Source: an uncultured Granulosicoccus sp. (GTDB taxonomy: Bacteria > Pseudomonadota > Gammaproteobacteria > Granulosicoccales > Granulosicoccaceae). Taken from it: DNA of 64,000 nucleotides. Below, one piece after another: positions 26,123 to 36,004 of the stretch; position 1 is the stretch's first letter, and each line of letters starts with the position of its first letter. The position numbers were made by a program, and so were the translations under genes. The DNA is taken from the NCBI GenBank assembly GCA_947499955.1, contig CANMQI010000008.1, forward strand, positions 62,001-126,000, read 5' to 3'. The notes beneath the pieces were generated by a model, which saw only the letters and a program-made list of their open reading frames with translations, did no database searches and was not told where the DNA came from.

Positions 26123-28105
26123 CTATTCAATGGACTTGCGGCATTGCTTGCTCTTGGAGTTCTTCAAGCCGGATTCGGCCAGTGTGTAGACCAGTGAGGG
26201 CAGCGGTCCCCATACAATCGTTGAGGTGGACAGGATGCCCTGTTTGGCAAGCTCGTTCTTGTTCAGCGACACTGACGGATCGGCGAGAGTGCCGCTGATT
26301 TCGGCAAAGCGCGCAATGGAAATGGCACTCCAGTCGAACAGGCTCTTGTTTCTGGCGCGAAAGGCGAAGCCCAGCTGTTCATCGTAGAGATTGATGAAGC
26401 CCGAACTGTACAGCGTATTCTGTGGCAGCTCGATGATGACGCCATTACTCACTTCCGCGCGGCCATCATTCAGATACAGCTTGACGGAGGCACAAGGAAC
26501 AAACAGGGGGTCGCTCAGTCGAGAGAGTGCACGCTCGGAATCGGCGTTGCTGGTCAATACCGATATCCTGTCCAGTCCCCAGCTGACTACACCTCGATCG
26601 ATGGCAGTTGTATACTTCTGGTTGATTTCAGCACTGTCTACCGTGGCAATCATGTAACCATTGCTGGACGCGGTAATATGGCCGGGCGATGGGCCGGAGC
26701 CGCGCAGCGCCATGATCAGATCAGCCTTGCCCTTGCTCAGTACTGGCTCGCCGGTGTCCGGCGTTCGGATTCGATTGAGCTGAATGTCATCCGCTTCCAG
26801 CTTCATCAATACGCTGGCAAATCCGTACTCCGGATTGGTGACGGTGAGGGACAGGTCACTGGGGCCGCCAAGCAGCGTCAGATTCTCCGTATGCAGTCTT
26901 GCCTCACCACCGGCCACGGACAAATGCAGGTCGCCATTGATGACAGGTGTGGAATCGAGCCTGATGGCGCCCAGATGTATGTTGGCCTCGGCAACGATAT
27001 CGTCGGGAATCTGAAAGGAGAACGGCTTGAAGGGAAAGAGCCGAGTTGCACCGTCGCTGCTCGGGACGGTGAATGAACGAGCCGCCTGATTGCCAGTCAG
27101 GGATAATTGCAGTTTTCGAACTTCCAGGTCCGTCTGGATGATTGTCTGCTCGCCGCCCAGGTCGATATTCAGCGTTCCGCGTATCCAGCCCACAGGGCTG
27201 TTGTATTCCAGAGCGGCCAGATCGATTTGATTGCCATCGATGACGACCGGGGTATTGAAAACGTGTGTATCGGTCGATAACTGGCCGTTCTGCGATACCT
27301 TGCTGTCTGTGGTGGCGGATGAGATCTCGACCGAGATGGCTCCCTGCACTGAATTGCCGTCACGGCTTTCATCAGTGTCGCTCGTGTCGAATATTGCACT
27401 GAGCGATCGCCGTGATTGGTCTTCTGCATCGATCAACGCCGCCAGCTTGATGGACTGGTCTTTCGAGCTCAGCGTCAGTTGCGTGATGTCGTATCGTGTG
27501 CTGCCCGAGTATGAATCTCTGATGATATAGACAATCCGGTCTGTCGTGAGCGCAATGTGCAGGGACGTGGATCCTTGCAGAAAATCATCAAATGCCCGGG
27601 CTATTGTAGCTTCGGCGCGGGAATTGCCATCGGATGATGTGGCGCCGGTGCCAGCGTTCTGACTGCGCTCATCCCTTGTCTGCGCAGCGTCAAGGCTGGC
27701 CCGTGATTCGTTCGCGGCAGGTGGTGAGCTGGAAGCCGCCGAGAGCAGCGTCGCCTCATTCATATGGATGTCGATACTGCCTTTCTCGCCGCCGCTGAGC
27801 AATACAGTCGGTGATACGGTGAGCGTGAACCCGTCGACGCGCACACGCTCGACGTTGCTGCCCAGCGAGGTGGGCCGGATCTTGACGTTGGGCAGCACGA
27901 TGGTCAATCGGGGGAATATCCGGCTGATCTGAATATCCTGACCGATGTCTATATGTTCGCCCAGAATGCTCGAAAGATTTCTCGACAGATAGTCCTTGAA
28001 GCCGCTGGATTGCACCACGAAATAGGCGCTGAGAAAAACGATCCCCAGAATGAGCGGCAAGGTGGCCAGTCCGATGGCGATTCGAGCCTTGCGGCTTGCC
28101 GGCAT
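26123..28105 (-). CDS. AsmA family protein
   Basis: About 660 residues. One N-terminal membrane span (about 7-28) is followed by a long beta-rich periplasmic region with the AsmA pattern: the LSRNLSSILGEHIDIGQDIQ opening, repeated short strands, a polar Ser/Ala linker near 115-145, and the AsmA_2-like end (VSWGLDRISV, LPQNTLYSSGFINL, VSLNKNEL). AsmA-like proteins bridge the periplasm and are linked to phospholipid transport and outer-membrane assembly. The frame is open to a TTG directly after the lipoprotein stop; ATG 28105 is preferred because the basic plus hydrophobic N-terminus begins there. Downstream gene of a two-gene unit with the lipoprotein. Confidence 0.88.
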   Translation of the reverse strand: MPASRKARIAIGLATLPLILGIVFLSAYFVVQSSGFKDYLSRNLSSILGEHIDIGQDIQISRIFPRLTIVLPNVKIRPTSLGSNVERVRVDGFTLTVSPTVLLSGGEKGSIDIHMNEATLLSAASSSPPAANESRASLDAAQTRDERSQNAGTGATSSDGNSRAEATIARAFDDFLQGSTSLHIALTTDRIVYIIRDSYSGSTRYDITQLTLSSKDQSIKLAALIDAEDQSRRSLSAIFDTSDTDESRDGNSVQGAISVEISSATTDSKVSQNGQLSTDTHVFNTPVVIDGNQIDLAALEYNSPVGWIRGTLNIDLGGEQTIIQTDLEVRKLQLSLTGNQAARSFTVPSSDGATRLFPFKPFSFQIPDDIVAEANIHLGAIRLDSTPVINGDLHLSVAGGEARLHTENLTLLGGPSDLSLTVTNPEYGFASVLMKLEADDIQLNRIRTPDTGEPVLSKGKADLIMALRGSGPSPGHITASSNGYMIATVDSAEINQKYTTAIDRGVVSWGLDRISVLTSNADSERALSRLSDPLFVPCASVKLYLNDGRAEVSNGVIIELPQNTLYSSGFINLYDEQLGFAFRARNKSLFDWSAISIARFAEISGTLADPSVSLNKNELAKQGILSTSTIVWGPLPSLVYTLAESGLKNSKSKQCRKSIE

Positions 28106-28123
28106 CAGGCTCACGACAGGCAA

Positions 28124-28513
28124 CTAGCGATTCGCGAGCGCCGCATTCAATGTCTCGAGTAGTGTCACGCTCATTCTGCCATCCACCCGCAGATCGTTGT
28201 CCAGCTGAAAGTCCTGAATGGCGGCTTCGGTGCGGGAGTTTGACTTGCCGGTAATACGTCCCGGTTTGTACCCGAGCTGCGTGAGTTTCTCCTGAATCTG
28301 CCCCGCCAGGCTGGCAGTCGGGGATGCGACAGGCACGGTCGCCGCGCTCTGTTCTGTGGGTGGGGTGTCACGACCGAGTTTTTCGGAAATACGGTCTCGT
28401 ACATCGTCGACAGTGGCGCAGCCTGACATGATCGATACGCTGATGGCCAGGCTCAATGCAGGGATCAGCCGAATGGTTCGAGTATCCAAGCTCGGTACGC
28501 TGACTGGATTCAT
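28124..28513 (-). CDS. Peptidoglycan-binding-domain lipoprotein
   Basis: 129 residues. Hydrophobic signal with lipobox IMSGC (Cys 31) marks a lipoprotein. After a Thr/Pro/Ala linker, residues about 68-125 form a PG_binding_1 repeat (IQEKLTQLGYKPGRITGKSNSRTEAAIQDFQ), the small three-helix fold that binds peptidoglycan. It precedes the AsmA gene with essentially no gap, which suggests envelope tethering of the AsmA complex (inference). Confidence 0.85.
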   Translation of the reverse strand: MNPVSVPSLDTRTIRLIPALSLAISVSIMSGCATVDDVRDRISEKLGRDTPPTEQSAATVPVASPTASLAGQIQEKLTQLGYKPGRITGKSNSRTEAAIQDFQLDNDLRVDGRMSVTLLETLNAALANR

Positions 28514-28738
28514 GCTTGAATTGCTCCCTTGTTAAGCTGTAACGTATACCTCGTGCTGTTACTTTACCTTTCGAGAGGGATCATAGGAAGCATGAACCCT
28601 GAATTTGGACGTGGTACTTCACACAAATGCCTGCCATGACCCGGTGAGCGCAGCATGTGGTTTGCAGATCGGAATGATGCCTCGTCAGCGCTCATTCAGA
28701 GTCCTTTTCCATTCCTGACAATTCAATGCAGACAAGTG

Positions 28739-29155
28739 ATGAACCATCGAGAACCGTATCCAGAGGGCTATATCGCCGGCATTCTGTCGGAGGTCAAGAC
28801 CATCGCTCTGGTCGGCGCCAGCCCTGATCCCGCACGGCCCAGCCATGGTGTTCTGCGTGTACTGAAGGAGCAGGGTTACCACATGATCCCTGTCAACCCC
28901 AGGCAGACTGGCGAGCAGATCCTCGGTCTGACGGTCGTTGCATCACTGGCAGACATCGAGCAGCCTGTGGATATGGTCGATGTCTTTCGCGTCTCCTCGG
29001 CCCTGCCGGGAATCGCCCGGGAAGCCATCGATATCGGTGCCCGGGTTCTGTGGGGGCAGATCGGTGTCTTCAGTGAGGAGGCGGCCAGCATGGCAGAGGC
29101 CGCCGGCCTGAAGGTGGTCATGGACCGTTGCCCGAAAATCGAATTATTCCGCTGA
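28739..29155 (+). CDS. CoA-binding Rossmann protein (YccU family)
   Basis: 138-residue stand-alone CoA_binding domain. The ALVGASPDPARPSHGV loop near residue 20 is the nucleotide/CoA-binding turn, and GARVLWGQIGVFSEEAA and MDRCPKIE near the end are typical of the YccU/YdfA group. ATG 28739 is chosen because the family begins shortly after it; the frame is open for 28 more codons upstream. Binds CoA or acyl-CoA; cellular role unknown. It leads a plus-strand unit with the crotonase-fold and acyl-CoA synthetase genes. Confidence 0.9.
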   Translation: MNHREPYPEGYIAGILSEVKTIALVGASPDPARPSHGVLRVLKEQGYHMIPVNPRQTGEQILGLTVVASLADIEQPVDMVDVFRVSSALPGIAREAIDIGARVLWGQIGVFSEEAASMAEAAGLKVVMDRCPKIELFR

Positions 29156-29175
29156 GCGATCAAGGAGTCTTGAGC

Positions 29176-30012
29176 ATGGATCCAGAAGCCAAGAGTGTGA
29201 GCAAGGAGGCTGACAGCAAACAGGGAACTCCCGACAATGACGCACTCGTGCTCTCCCGGTTGAGCGAGCAGGGCGTCCTGACACTGACACTCAATCGTCC
29301 TGCTCAGTTCAATTCACTCAGTCAGGCCATGCTGACTGCCTTGCAGACAGCACTGGATGGGATCGACGACAGTGTACGTGTGCTGGTACTGGCGGCAAAC
29401 GGTCGCGCCTTCTGTGCCGGGCATGATCTGCGGGAGATGCGTGCACATGCCGATGATGAGACGTGGCAGCGTGATCTGTTTCAACAGTGCAGTCAGGTAA
29501 TGCAGACCCTGACCTCCCTGCCTCAGCCGGTTGTTGCCAGGGTGCAGGGGGTTGCCGCCGCGGCCGGTTGCCAACTGGTTGCCAGTTGCGATCTGGCAGT
29601 GGCTGCAGATCAGGCCACCTTTGGCGTCTCCGGAATCAATCTGGGTCTGTTCTGCAGCACGCCATCCGTTGCGCTGAGCAGGAATCTGTCCCGCAAGCGT
29701 GCCTTCCAGATGCTCATGTCCGGTGACTTCATATCGGCCGATACGGCCGTTGACTGGGGGCTTCTGAATGACTGCGTGTCGGAAGCATCTCTGGATGCTG
29801 CCATCGAGCAGTGGTGCATCACCCTTTGTGGAAAGTCCCGGGTAGCGGTCAGTACGGGTAAACGACTCTTTTACGAGCAGCTCGAACGTCCCCTGGAGCA
29901 GGCCTACGATCTGGCCAGCAAGGCCATGGCTTGCAATATGATGGCAGAGGATGTCACGGAAGGTATCGATGCGTTCTTTGCCAAACGTCCCCCGAACTGG
30001 AAACACCGCTGA
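29176..30012 (+). CDS. Crotonase-fold protein, ECHDC3-like (enoyl-CoA hydratase family)
   Basis: 278 residues of the enoyl-CoA hydratase/isomerase superfamily. Oxyanion-hole loops are present (NGRAFCAGHDLREM near residue 75, VAAAAGCQLVASCDLAVAA near 130). The HDLREM and LGLFCSTP signatures match the ECHDC3-like subgroup, in which the two catalytic Glu of true hydratases are missing; here positions near AAGCQL and INLGLF likewise lack Glu. So hydration of enoyl-CoA is uncertain. AAGGAG lies 10 bases before ATG 29176. It starts 20 bases after the CoA-binding gene; the acyl-CoA synthetase follows by 89 bases. Confidence 0.88.
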   Translation: MDPEAKSVSKEADSKQGTPDNDALVLSRLSEQGVLTLTLNRPAQFNSLSQAMLTALQTALDGIDDSVRVLVLAANGRAFCAGHDLREMRAHADDETWQRDLFQQCSQVMQTLTSLPQPVVARVQGVAAAAGCQLVASCDLAVAADQATFGVSGINLGLFCSTPSVALSRNLSRKRAFQMLMSGDFISADTAVDWGLLNDCVSEASLDAAIEQWCITLCGKSRVAVSTGKRLFYEQLERPLEQAYDLASKAMACNMMAEDVTEGIDAFFAKRPPNWKHR

Positions 30013-30101
30013 AACCGGGTCACTCGACTGCAACCGAAGATGACTGCCTGTGGAAATGTCAGTGGTAACCTGTACCCCGCAAATTGTGGAGCATGCTGGA
30101 C

Positions 30102-31790
30102 ATGAGTGACTACCATCCGACGGTGCCGGTGGCTGAGCAGCCCGGTGACCAGGGTGTTCCCTTGCCTGCCCACGAGGCGAACTACACACCACTGACCCCT
30201 CTGAGCTTCTTGTCCCGGAGCCGTGATGTATACCCTGAGCGGATTGCGCTCATTCACGGGCAGCGTACGCTGACATGGCAGAAGGTCTACCAGCGTTGTC
30301 TTGCCAGTGCAGCGCGGCTGGCAGCCCTGGGTATCAGGACCGGGGATGTTGTGGCTGTCATTGCCCCGAATATACCGGCCCTGTTCGAGTTGCATTTCAG
30401 TGTTCCCCTGTGCGGCGGCATTCTCAATGCCATCAATACACGTCTGGAGGCGAGCACGATTGCCTACATTCTGGAGCATGGTGGCGCCAGGATCCTGTTC
30501 GTGGATCGTGATTCCACGGCAGTGGTACGCGAAGCGTTGACAGGCCTCGAGAACCCGCCTCGATTGATCAGCATCGATGACATCGACGCGCAAGGTGAAC
30601 CCATCATAGATGTCGATTACGAGCAGTTCGTGAATTCTGAAACGACCGCCGACGGCCAGCTGCCTGAAATCGATCCGGACTTTGCCTGGCGACTTCCGGC
30701 TGACGAGTGGCAGTCCATTGCTCTGAACTATACCTCGGGCACTACCGGTAAACCGAAGGGTGTGGTCTATCATCATCGCGGTGCCACTCTCAATGCGTTG
30801 TCCAATATCAGCGGCTGGCACATGGGGCCGCATCCGGTGTATCTGTGGACGCTGCCGATGTTCCATTGCAATGGCTGGTGCTTCCCATGGTCATTGGCGG
30901 CCAACGCCGGTACCAGCGTCTGCCTGCGAACGATCGATGCACAGACGATCTATCAGCAAATCGATGCACACGGTGTTACTCACTTCTGTGGTGCCCCCAT
31001 CATCCTGAATTTCATCATCAATGCCGGCGCCGAGCATGTGCGGCCGCTCAAACAGCCGGTCCACGTCATGACCGCGGCTGCACCACCGCCCGCCAGTGTT
31101 CTGTCGAAGGTGGAATCACTCGGTTTCCGGATCACGCACACCTATGGCCTGACGGAAACCTACGGGCCGGCAGTGATGTGTGCCTGGCAACCTCAGTGGA
31201 ATGCTCTGCCTGCCGATGAGCAGGCCAGGCTCAAATCAAGACAAGGCGTCCGCTACCAGGTGCTGGACGGGCTTGAGGTCATGGACCCGGACACCATGAC
31301 GCCGGTGCCCCGGGATGGCAAGACGATTGGTGAGGTGATGTTTCGGGGCAATATCTTGATGCGCGGTTATTTCAGGAATACAGAAGCCAACGAAGAGGCA
31401 TTCCGGGGCGGCTGGTTTCACAGCGGAGATCTGGCCATCATGGATCCCGATGGCTATCTGCGGATTCTGGATCGCTCCAAGGACATCATCATCTCCGGTG
31501 GGGAGAATATCTCGTCCATAGAAATCGAAGATGTGCTGTATGCGCACCCCGCCGTACTGGAAGTAGCCGTGGCGGCCCGGCCCGATGAAAAATGGGGTGA
31601 GACGCCCTGTGCCTTTGTCTGCCTCAAACAGGGTGAGTCGGCAAGTGAACAGCAACTGATCAACTGGTGCCGTGACAGACTTGCACATTTCAAATGCCCC
31701 AGGACCATCGTGTTCAGAGAACTGCCGAAGACATCAACAGGCAAGATCCAGAAATTCCGATTGCGCGAATGGGCCAACGCGCTGGAATAG
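30102..31790 (+). CDS. AMP-dependent acyl-CoA synthetase/ligase
   Basis: 562-residue adenylate-forming enzyme that activates a carboxylic acid to its CoA thioester using ATP. Motifs in order: YTSGTTGKPKGV (P-loop, near 212), MFHCNGWCFPW near 252, HTYGLTETYGP near 348, the SGDLAIMDPDGYLRILDRSKDIIISGGENIS hinge region near 450, and the C-terminal Lys in TSTGKIQKFRLRE. MFHCNGW is typical of the short/medium-chain and aromatic acyl-activating group rather than FadD. ATG 30102 has GGAG at ten bases; an in-frame ATG at 30093 and TTG at 30084 are less well placed. Probably co-transcribed with the crotonase-fold gene; the acid substrate is unknown. Confidence 0.93.
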   Translation: MSDYHPTVPVAEQPGDQGVPLPAHEANYTPLTPLSFLSRSRDVYPERIALIHGQRTLTWQKVYQRCLASAARLAALGIRTGDVVAVIAPNIPALFELHFSVPLCGGILNAINTRLEASTIAYILEHGGARILFVDRDSTAVVREALTGLENPPRLISIDDIDAQGEPIIDVDYEQFVNSETTADGQLPEIDPDFAWRLPADEWQSIALNYTSGTTGKPKGVVYHHRGATLNALSNISGWHMGPHPVYLWTLPMFHCNGWCFPWSLAANAGTSVCLRTIDAQTIYQQIDAHGVTHFCGAPIILNFIINAGAEHVRPLKQPVHVMTAAAPPPASVLSKVESLGFRITHTYGLTETYGPAVMCAWQPQWNALPADEQARLKSRQGVRYQVLDGLEVMDPDTMTPVPRDGKTIGEVMFRGNILMRGYFRNTEANEEAFRGGWFHSGDLAIMDPDGYLRILDRSKDIIISGGENISSIEIEDVLYAHPAVLEVAVAARPDEKWGETPCAFVCLKQGESASEQQLINWCRDRLAHFKCPRTIVFRELPKTSTGKIQKFRLREWANALE

Positions 31791-31805
31791 GCTGCAGGAG
31801 CCGGC

Positions 31806-32723
31806 TCAGCGCGTGTATTCGCGGGATCCATAACCGTCAAAGATCTGTGCCAGAAAATCCACCATTTTTCGTACCGCCGGCACCTGAGTTCGTCCGGCGG
31901 GAAACACTGCGTGCACGATGCCCGGCAGAGGCTCCCAACCGGGTAACAGTTGAACCAGGCTGCCAGACTGAAGCTCCTTGCGGCATACATATTCGGGCAG
32001 TACGGCAATACCATTGCCGTTCACGGCAGCGCACACCAGCATGTGCAGGTCATCGGCGATATAACGCGGGGTATGCCAGTGAGTATGACTCTGTCCGGCA
32101 GGCCCTTTGAGCAGCCAACTGCTCCGGCCATCACTCGTGGCCATGGCCACCGTGTCCCGACCTGCCAGATCTGCCGGTTCAAGGAGCGCTTCCTGTTGCT
32201 CCATCAGCGCCGGACTGGCAACCACAACGGAGCGGCTGGTCCCCAATGTCTTGGCCACGAGTGTCGAGCTGTCTTCGATTTGCGTGCGGACCCGTAAAGC
32301 CAGGTCGACCCTCTCTTCAATCGGGTCGACAGGACGGTTGAGTACGCGGATATCAAGTTGTACCAGCGGGTAGCGTGCCTGGAACACCGGTAGCTCTGTT
32401 GCCAGAGTGCTCAGGGCCAGCGTCACCGGGCAGCTCATGCGCACGGTGCCACGGGGTTCGGACTGCACCTGGGCAACGGCCTCATAGGCTGTTTGTGCGG
32501 CATTGCGCATGTCCATACAGTGACGCAGGAACAGTTCACCGTCGGGCGTCAGTGACAGCTTGCGTGTACTGCGATACATCAGTTGCAGGCCGAGCTGTTT
32601 TTCAAGACTGGCGATTCGTCGTGAAATGCGTGATTTCGGGATTCCGAGGACGCGGCTGGCAGCTGTGAAGCCACCGTGCTCGATCACGTCGGCGAACAGC
32701 ACCATGTCGTTGAGGTTCTGCAT
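31806..32723 (-). CDS. LysR-type transcriptional regulator
   Basis: 305 residues: winged HTH at about 1-62 ([34 protein letters not shown]) and a substrate-binding co-inducer domain from about 90. The [10 protein letters not shown] recognition helix places it in the large CrgA/DsdC-like clade that often sits next to quinone reductases. It is divergent from azoR with 110 bases between start codons, the classic arrangement for a LysR protein regulating its neighbour and itself. Confidence 0.94.
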   Translation of the reverse strand: MQNLNDMVLFADVIEHGGFTAASRVLGIPKSRISRRIASLEKQLGLQLMYRSTRKLSLTPDGELFLRHCMDMRNAAQTAYEAVAQVQSEPRGTVRMSCPVTLALSTLATELPVFQARYPLVQLDIRVLNRPVDPIEERVDLALRVRTQIEDSSTLVAKTLGTSRSVVVASPALMEQQEALLEPADLAGRDTVAMATSDGRSSWLLKGPAGQSHTHWHTPRYIADDLHMLVCAAVNGNGIAVLPEYVCRKELQSGSLVQLLPGWEPLPGIVHAVFPAGRTQVPAVRKMVDFLAQIFDGYGSREYTR

Positions 32724-32833
32724 ACGCTCATTGTCCTGTTAATGGAACGATGGGACGCATTTTTGACTACTTATCAAGCCAGCGCAACACCCCTAGAATC
32801 CCGACATCTTCAGACAATCCAGGATTCCCAGAC

Positions 32834-33487
32834 ATGAGCGACCAAACCGTGAAACTGTTGCACATCGATTCCAGCATCCTGCAGGAGGCCTCCGTCACAC
32901 GGAAGCTCAGCAGCGACATCGTGACTCAATGGCTGAAGGCGAACCCGGCGACGATTGTGGAAAGTCTGGACCTGGCGGTTGACGCACCCAACCATTTTGG
33001 TGCCGATGCCATGGGTATCCGGGGTGCTGTGCAAGCTGAACAGTCCGAATCGCAGCGCCACGAAAATGAGGTATCAGAGAGACTGGTCAGTCAGTTCCTC
33101 GACGCGGATGTCGTCGTGATGGGTGTGCCGTTCTACAACTTCAGTGTCCCCAGTCAGCTCAAGGCCTGGATTGATCGCGTGGCTCAGGCAGGCCGAACCT
33201 TCAAGTACACCGAAAATGGTCCGGTGGGGTTGGCGGGCGGTAAAACCGTGATCCTGGCAGTGGCACGTGGTGGCGTCTACTCGAACAGTGAGGCCGGCCA
33301 GGCAATGGAGCATCAGGAAAGTTACCTGAAGGTGGTGTTTGGTTTCTTCGGTATCACTGATGTACGTGTGATTCGGGCCGAGGGTGTTGCAATGGGTGAA
33401 GAGCACAAGGCGGCCGCCATCAATGAGGCTCTTGAGGCCATTCCAGGCTTGATCGCTGATGACGCTCAGAAGGATCGGGTGGCGTAG
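32834..33487 (+). CDS. azoR: FMN-dependent NADH-azoreductase / quinone reductase
   Basis: 217-residue flavodoxin-fold enzyme. The FMN phosphate loop appears as [19 protein letters not shown] near residue 6-24, followed by [28 protein letters not shown] near 96-123 and AVARGGVYS near 140, all AzoR hallmarks. Two-electron reduction of quinones and azo compounds, usually electrophile defence. ATG 32834 (AGGA nine bases upstream) starts the conserved region; the frame is open upstream. Regulated by the divergent LysR gene (inference). Confidence 0.93.
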   Translation: MSDQTVKLLHIDSSILQEASVTRKLSSDIVTQWLKANPATIVESLDLAVDAPNHFGADAMGIRGAVQAEQSESQRHENEVSERLVSQFLDADVVVMGVPFYNFSVPSQLKAWIDRVAQAGRTFKYTENGPVGLAGGKTVILAVARGGVYSNSEAGQAMEHQESYLKVVFGFFGITDVRVIRAEGVAMGEEHKAAAINEALEAIPGLIADDAQKDRVA

Positions 33488-33602
33488 GCCGCCTGCCTGC
33501 AGAAGGGCTTGCAACGGTCGCTCCCATGCCGCAGGGGCGAGCGTTGTACGGTTGGCCGAACCCCTGGTTTGCAGCAAAGCAAGCCCATGGCAGCGCGCAG
33601 TA

Positions 33603-34736
33603 TCACGCTGTCGCCAGTCGCTCCAGTAGCCAGAACAGTCCCATCAGGCCGGTAACGGCAGACGCCCAGCGCGCCCAGCGCCATGAGGGAAAACCTTTGC
33701 CGAGCAGCCAGATCAGCGGCAGCAGAAAAATCAGGATGATCAGCTGGCCGGCTTCGACGCCCAGGTTGAAGAACAGCAAGGATGCGAATGCCTGGTCACC
33801 GAGGCCGATCTCCTTCAGCAGATAGGAGAAGCCGAATCCGTGTATCAGCCCGAACAGGAAGGTGCTGACAAGACGCTCCCTGAGCTGGAATCGGGTGACA
33901 TGCAGGTGATTCACCTGCCGCAGAATCAGAATCGTCCTGATCGACACATAGACGATACTCAGCGCAATGGCCGCTTCGACAATCCGCGGTGGCAGGGTCA
34001 CGATGTCCAGCACCGACAGTGACAGGGTGACCGAATGCGCAACCGTGAAAGCGGTGATCAGACTGAGGATCGCCAGGGGGCTCATCGGCAACAGCACCAG
34101 ACACACCAGAAACAGGACGTGATCGAAGCCGAACAGGATATGTTCCAGGCCCACGGGAAAGAAACGCGTGCCGAATGGTTTTTCGACTGCCTGAGCGTAT
34201 CCTTCGGCAACGGCTGTGCCCGATTGTGCTGCCTGTCTGGCTTCGGCCAGTTGCGTGACCATCGCCTTCACGTCAACCGTATGTGCTCTTTGCTGATCGG
34301 AGAGCGTCACGTCCCGGGATCTACCCAGCAGTGAAATCCTCAGAATATTCGAATGGGACGGATCCTGATCAAGAAACAGTGTGTAGCCAATATGCAGTAA
34401 CGTGATCGGACCACCACAGTTGTAGCGGAACTCGAACTGCTCCGAGGCGATGGTGTCCAGCGTGTTTCGAGAGACGAGAACCGGTAGGCAAGTCGTGTTC
34501 CTGTTGCGAATGGAGAAGCCTGCAAGCACGGCATCAACCTTGTCTCCTTCGGGTGCCTGTGCCGATTCCGACTCAAGAGTATCGAGTAACGCTTCAGGGA
34601 CCGTATAGGTCAGCAACAGACTCGAACGAGAGATAGCAACGCCGGTGTCCGTGATTCCGACCTCGTGCGCAGGCACGGTTCGGGAAATCACAGAGACGAG
34701 CAGTAGCAGTGCCAGGAGAACGAAAGGATGTCGCAT
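33603..34736 (-). CDS. HupE/UreJ-2 family membrane protein
   Basis: 377 residues. Signal peptide (about 1-24, ending VPAHE), a periplasmic beta-rich domain of about 170 residues, then six to seven membrane spans. The membrane half begins GLEHILFGFDHVLFLVCLVLL, with His and Asp residues in the helix, and has FLFGLIHGFGFSYLL, both typical of the HupE/UreJ_2 family, relatives of nickel/cobalt permeases. Function of this longer form is unknown; metal uptake is plausible. ATG 34736 gives the normal signal peptide. It converges with azoR and precedes nothing clearly related. Confidence 0.85.
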   Translation of the reverse strand: MRHPFVLLALLLLVSVISRTVPAHEVGITDTGVAISRSSLLLTYTVPEALLDTLESESAQAPEGDKVDAVLAGFSIRNRNTTCLPVLVSRNTLDTIASEQFEFRYNCGGPITLLHIGYTLFLDQDPSHSNILRISLLGRSRDVTLSDQQRAHTVDVKAMVTQLAEARQAAQSGTAVAEGYAQAVEKPFGTRFFPVGLEHILFGFDHVLFLVCLVLLPMSPLAILSLITAFTVAHSVTLSLSVLDIVTLPPRIVEAAIALSIVYVSIRTILILRQVNHLHVTRFQLRERLVSTFLFGLIHGFGFSYLLKEIGLGDQAFASLLFFNLGVEAGQLIILIFLLPLIWLLGKGFPSWRWARWASAVTGLMGLFWLLERLATA

Positions 34737-34858
34737 GGGGTCAGCTGATTCAGACAATATGAGGCGACTTGTCAGCGATTCTGCAATGGCGCGCAAACTG
34801 CCGCGAGCCTTCGCTGAACCATCGGCAAGTCACCTCCGTTCATGCCGGGGCGGCGATT

Positions 34859-36004
34859 TTACAGTGTCGTCGTGTCCTGCTGTGGGGGGCCCATGCCTTC
34901 GCCGTCACCGCCTCCGAAGGATTCATGCGGCGTGCCGGAAAAGCACTTGATGACCCAGGGGTAGGTATCCGTTACATAGTAGCCGTACTGGCCATCGACG
35001 CTCATGCCATTACATTCGTCCAGGTCACCCCTGTTGGTGAATTCCCAGTCATCATTGTAGGTACCATCGTAGTCTCCGCCAGGATTGGTATCACTGCGTT
35101 CGCCACGAGAGCCGGCCTTGAGCGTATAGCTGGAGACGGCCTTGCGGACCTGGCCTGAATCGGTGTCGTAGAAGTAGCTGCCATAGATGGGAAATCCGTC
35201 CGCCGCGAAACCGATGACGGGTGACCCCTCACTGCCCGGGTTGTCATCGAACATGGCATTGGGGCCACCATGGTAGTGATAGAGACCGCCCGGCTGAGTG
35301 TGGGCATTGTGCTGATCGGCACCGAACCTGGCTTCTGTACCCAGCGGGTCGAGCAACCAGGCATCGTCGGTGGAACAGCCGATACCGGTATTGCCGTCAT
35401 CACCGGCATCCGGGCTGTTGGGGCGATAACAGCCGGCCGATAGAATGTCCAGACGCACACCGTTGAGGAAAATGCCGTTCTTGACCTGCTGACTCAATTC
35501 GGTGGGTGCCGCGGCAATGGCAGGGCTGCGAGTGATGGTGGAAACGGTATCGGTGGCTGCGATTGTGGCGCCTTCAGCACCCCCGGCGAAAGCCGCGGTT
35601 TCATCATTGAAGTCGTGGTTGGGCACACTGTTGGAGGTGATGGTGCACTCGCTGTCCGTGGCGGTGATGGACACATCCGCATTGAAGCTCAGGCTGTTCT
35701 GGATGTCGACCACGGTTGCATCGAAGGTATTCACATAGTCGCCACAGTCGCCACTTCTTTCCGAGAAAATGGCGTTGTAGATATCGATGACTTCTGCATC
35801 GCTGGCTGTTACATCAGTGTCTGCCCCGTCGGTGCCTGCACCCGCCGTGTCGTCAGTGTCCGTTTCACCCCCCGTCTCTTCGGTGGTTACATCCGAATCG
35901 TTGCTGTCGGAATCACTGCAACCGGTGACAACGATCATTCCGGCAAGCAGCACGGCACCGAGGATGGACTTCTGCGGAGCAGCACGGTTGAAAAAGAGTG
36001 ACAT
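34859..36004 (-). CDS. YHYH-domain lipoprotein
   Basis: 381 residues. Lipoprotein signal with lipobox IVVTGC (Cys about 26), then an acidic Asp/Thr/Ser-rich linker of about 45 residues. The conserved core contains GGLYHYHGGPNAM, the motif that names the YHYH family, with surrounding AFGADGFPIYG-type features (IGFAADGFPIYGSYF) and several Cys likely in disulfides (GCYRP, GIGCS, DECNGM, IKCFSG). Ends in a Gly-rich segment. YHYH proteins are secreted, possibly metal- or ligand-binding, without an assigned function. ATG 36004 begins the signal peptide; the frame extends further upstream. Confidence 0.88.
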   Translation of the reverse strand: MSLFFNRAAPQKSILGAVLLAGMIVVTGCSDSDSNDSDVTTEETGGETDTDDTAGAGTDGADTDVTASDAEVIDIYNAIFSERSGDCGDYVNTFDATVVDIQNSLSFNADVSITATDSECTITSNSVPNHDFNDETAAFAGGAEGATIAATDTVSTITRSPAIAAAPTELSQQVKNGIFLNGVRLDILSAGCYRPNSPDAGDDGNTGIGCSTDDAWLLDPLGTEARFGADQHNAHTQPGGLYHYHGGPNAMFDDNPGSEGSPVIGFAADGFPIYGSYFYDTDSGQVRKAVSSYTLKAGSRGERSDTNPGGDYDGTYNDDWEFTNRGDLDECNGMSVDGQYGYYVTDTYPWVIKCFSGTPHESFGGGDGEGMGPPQQDTTTL

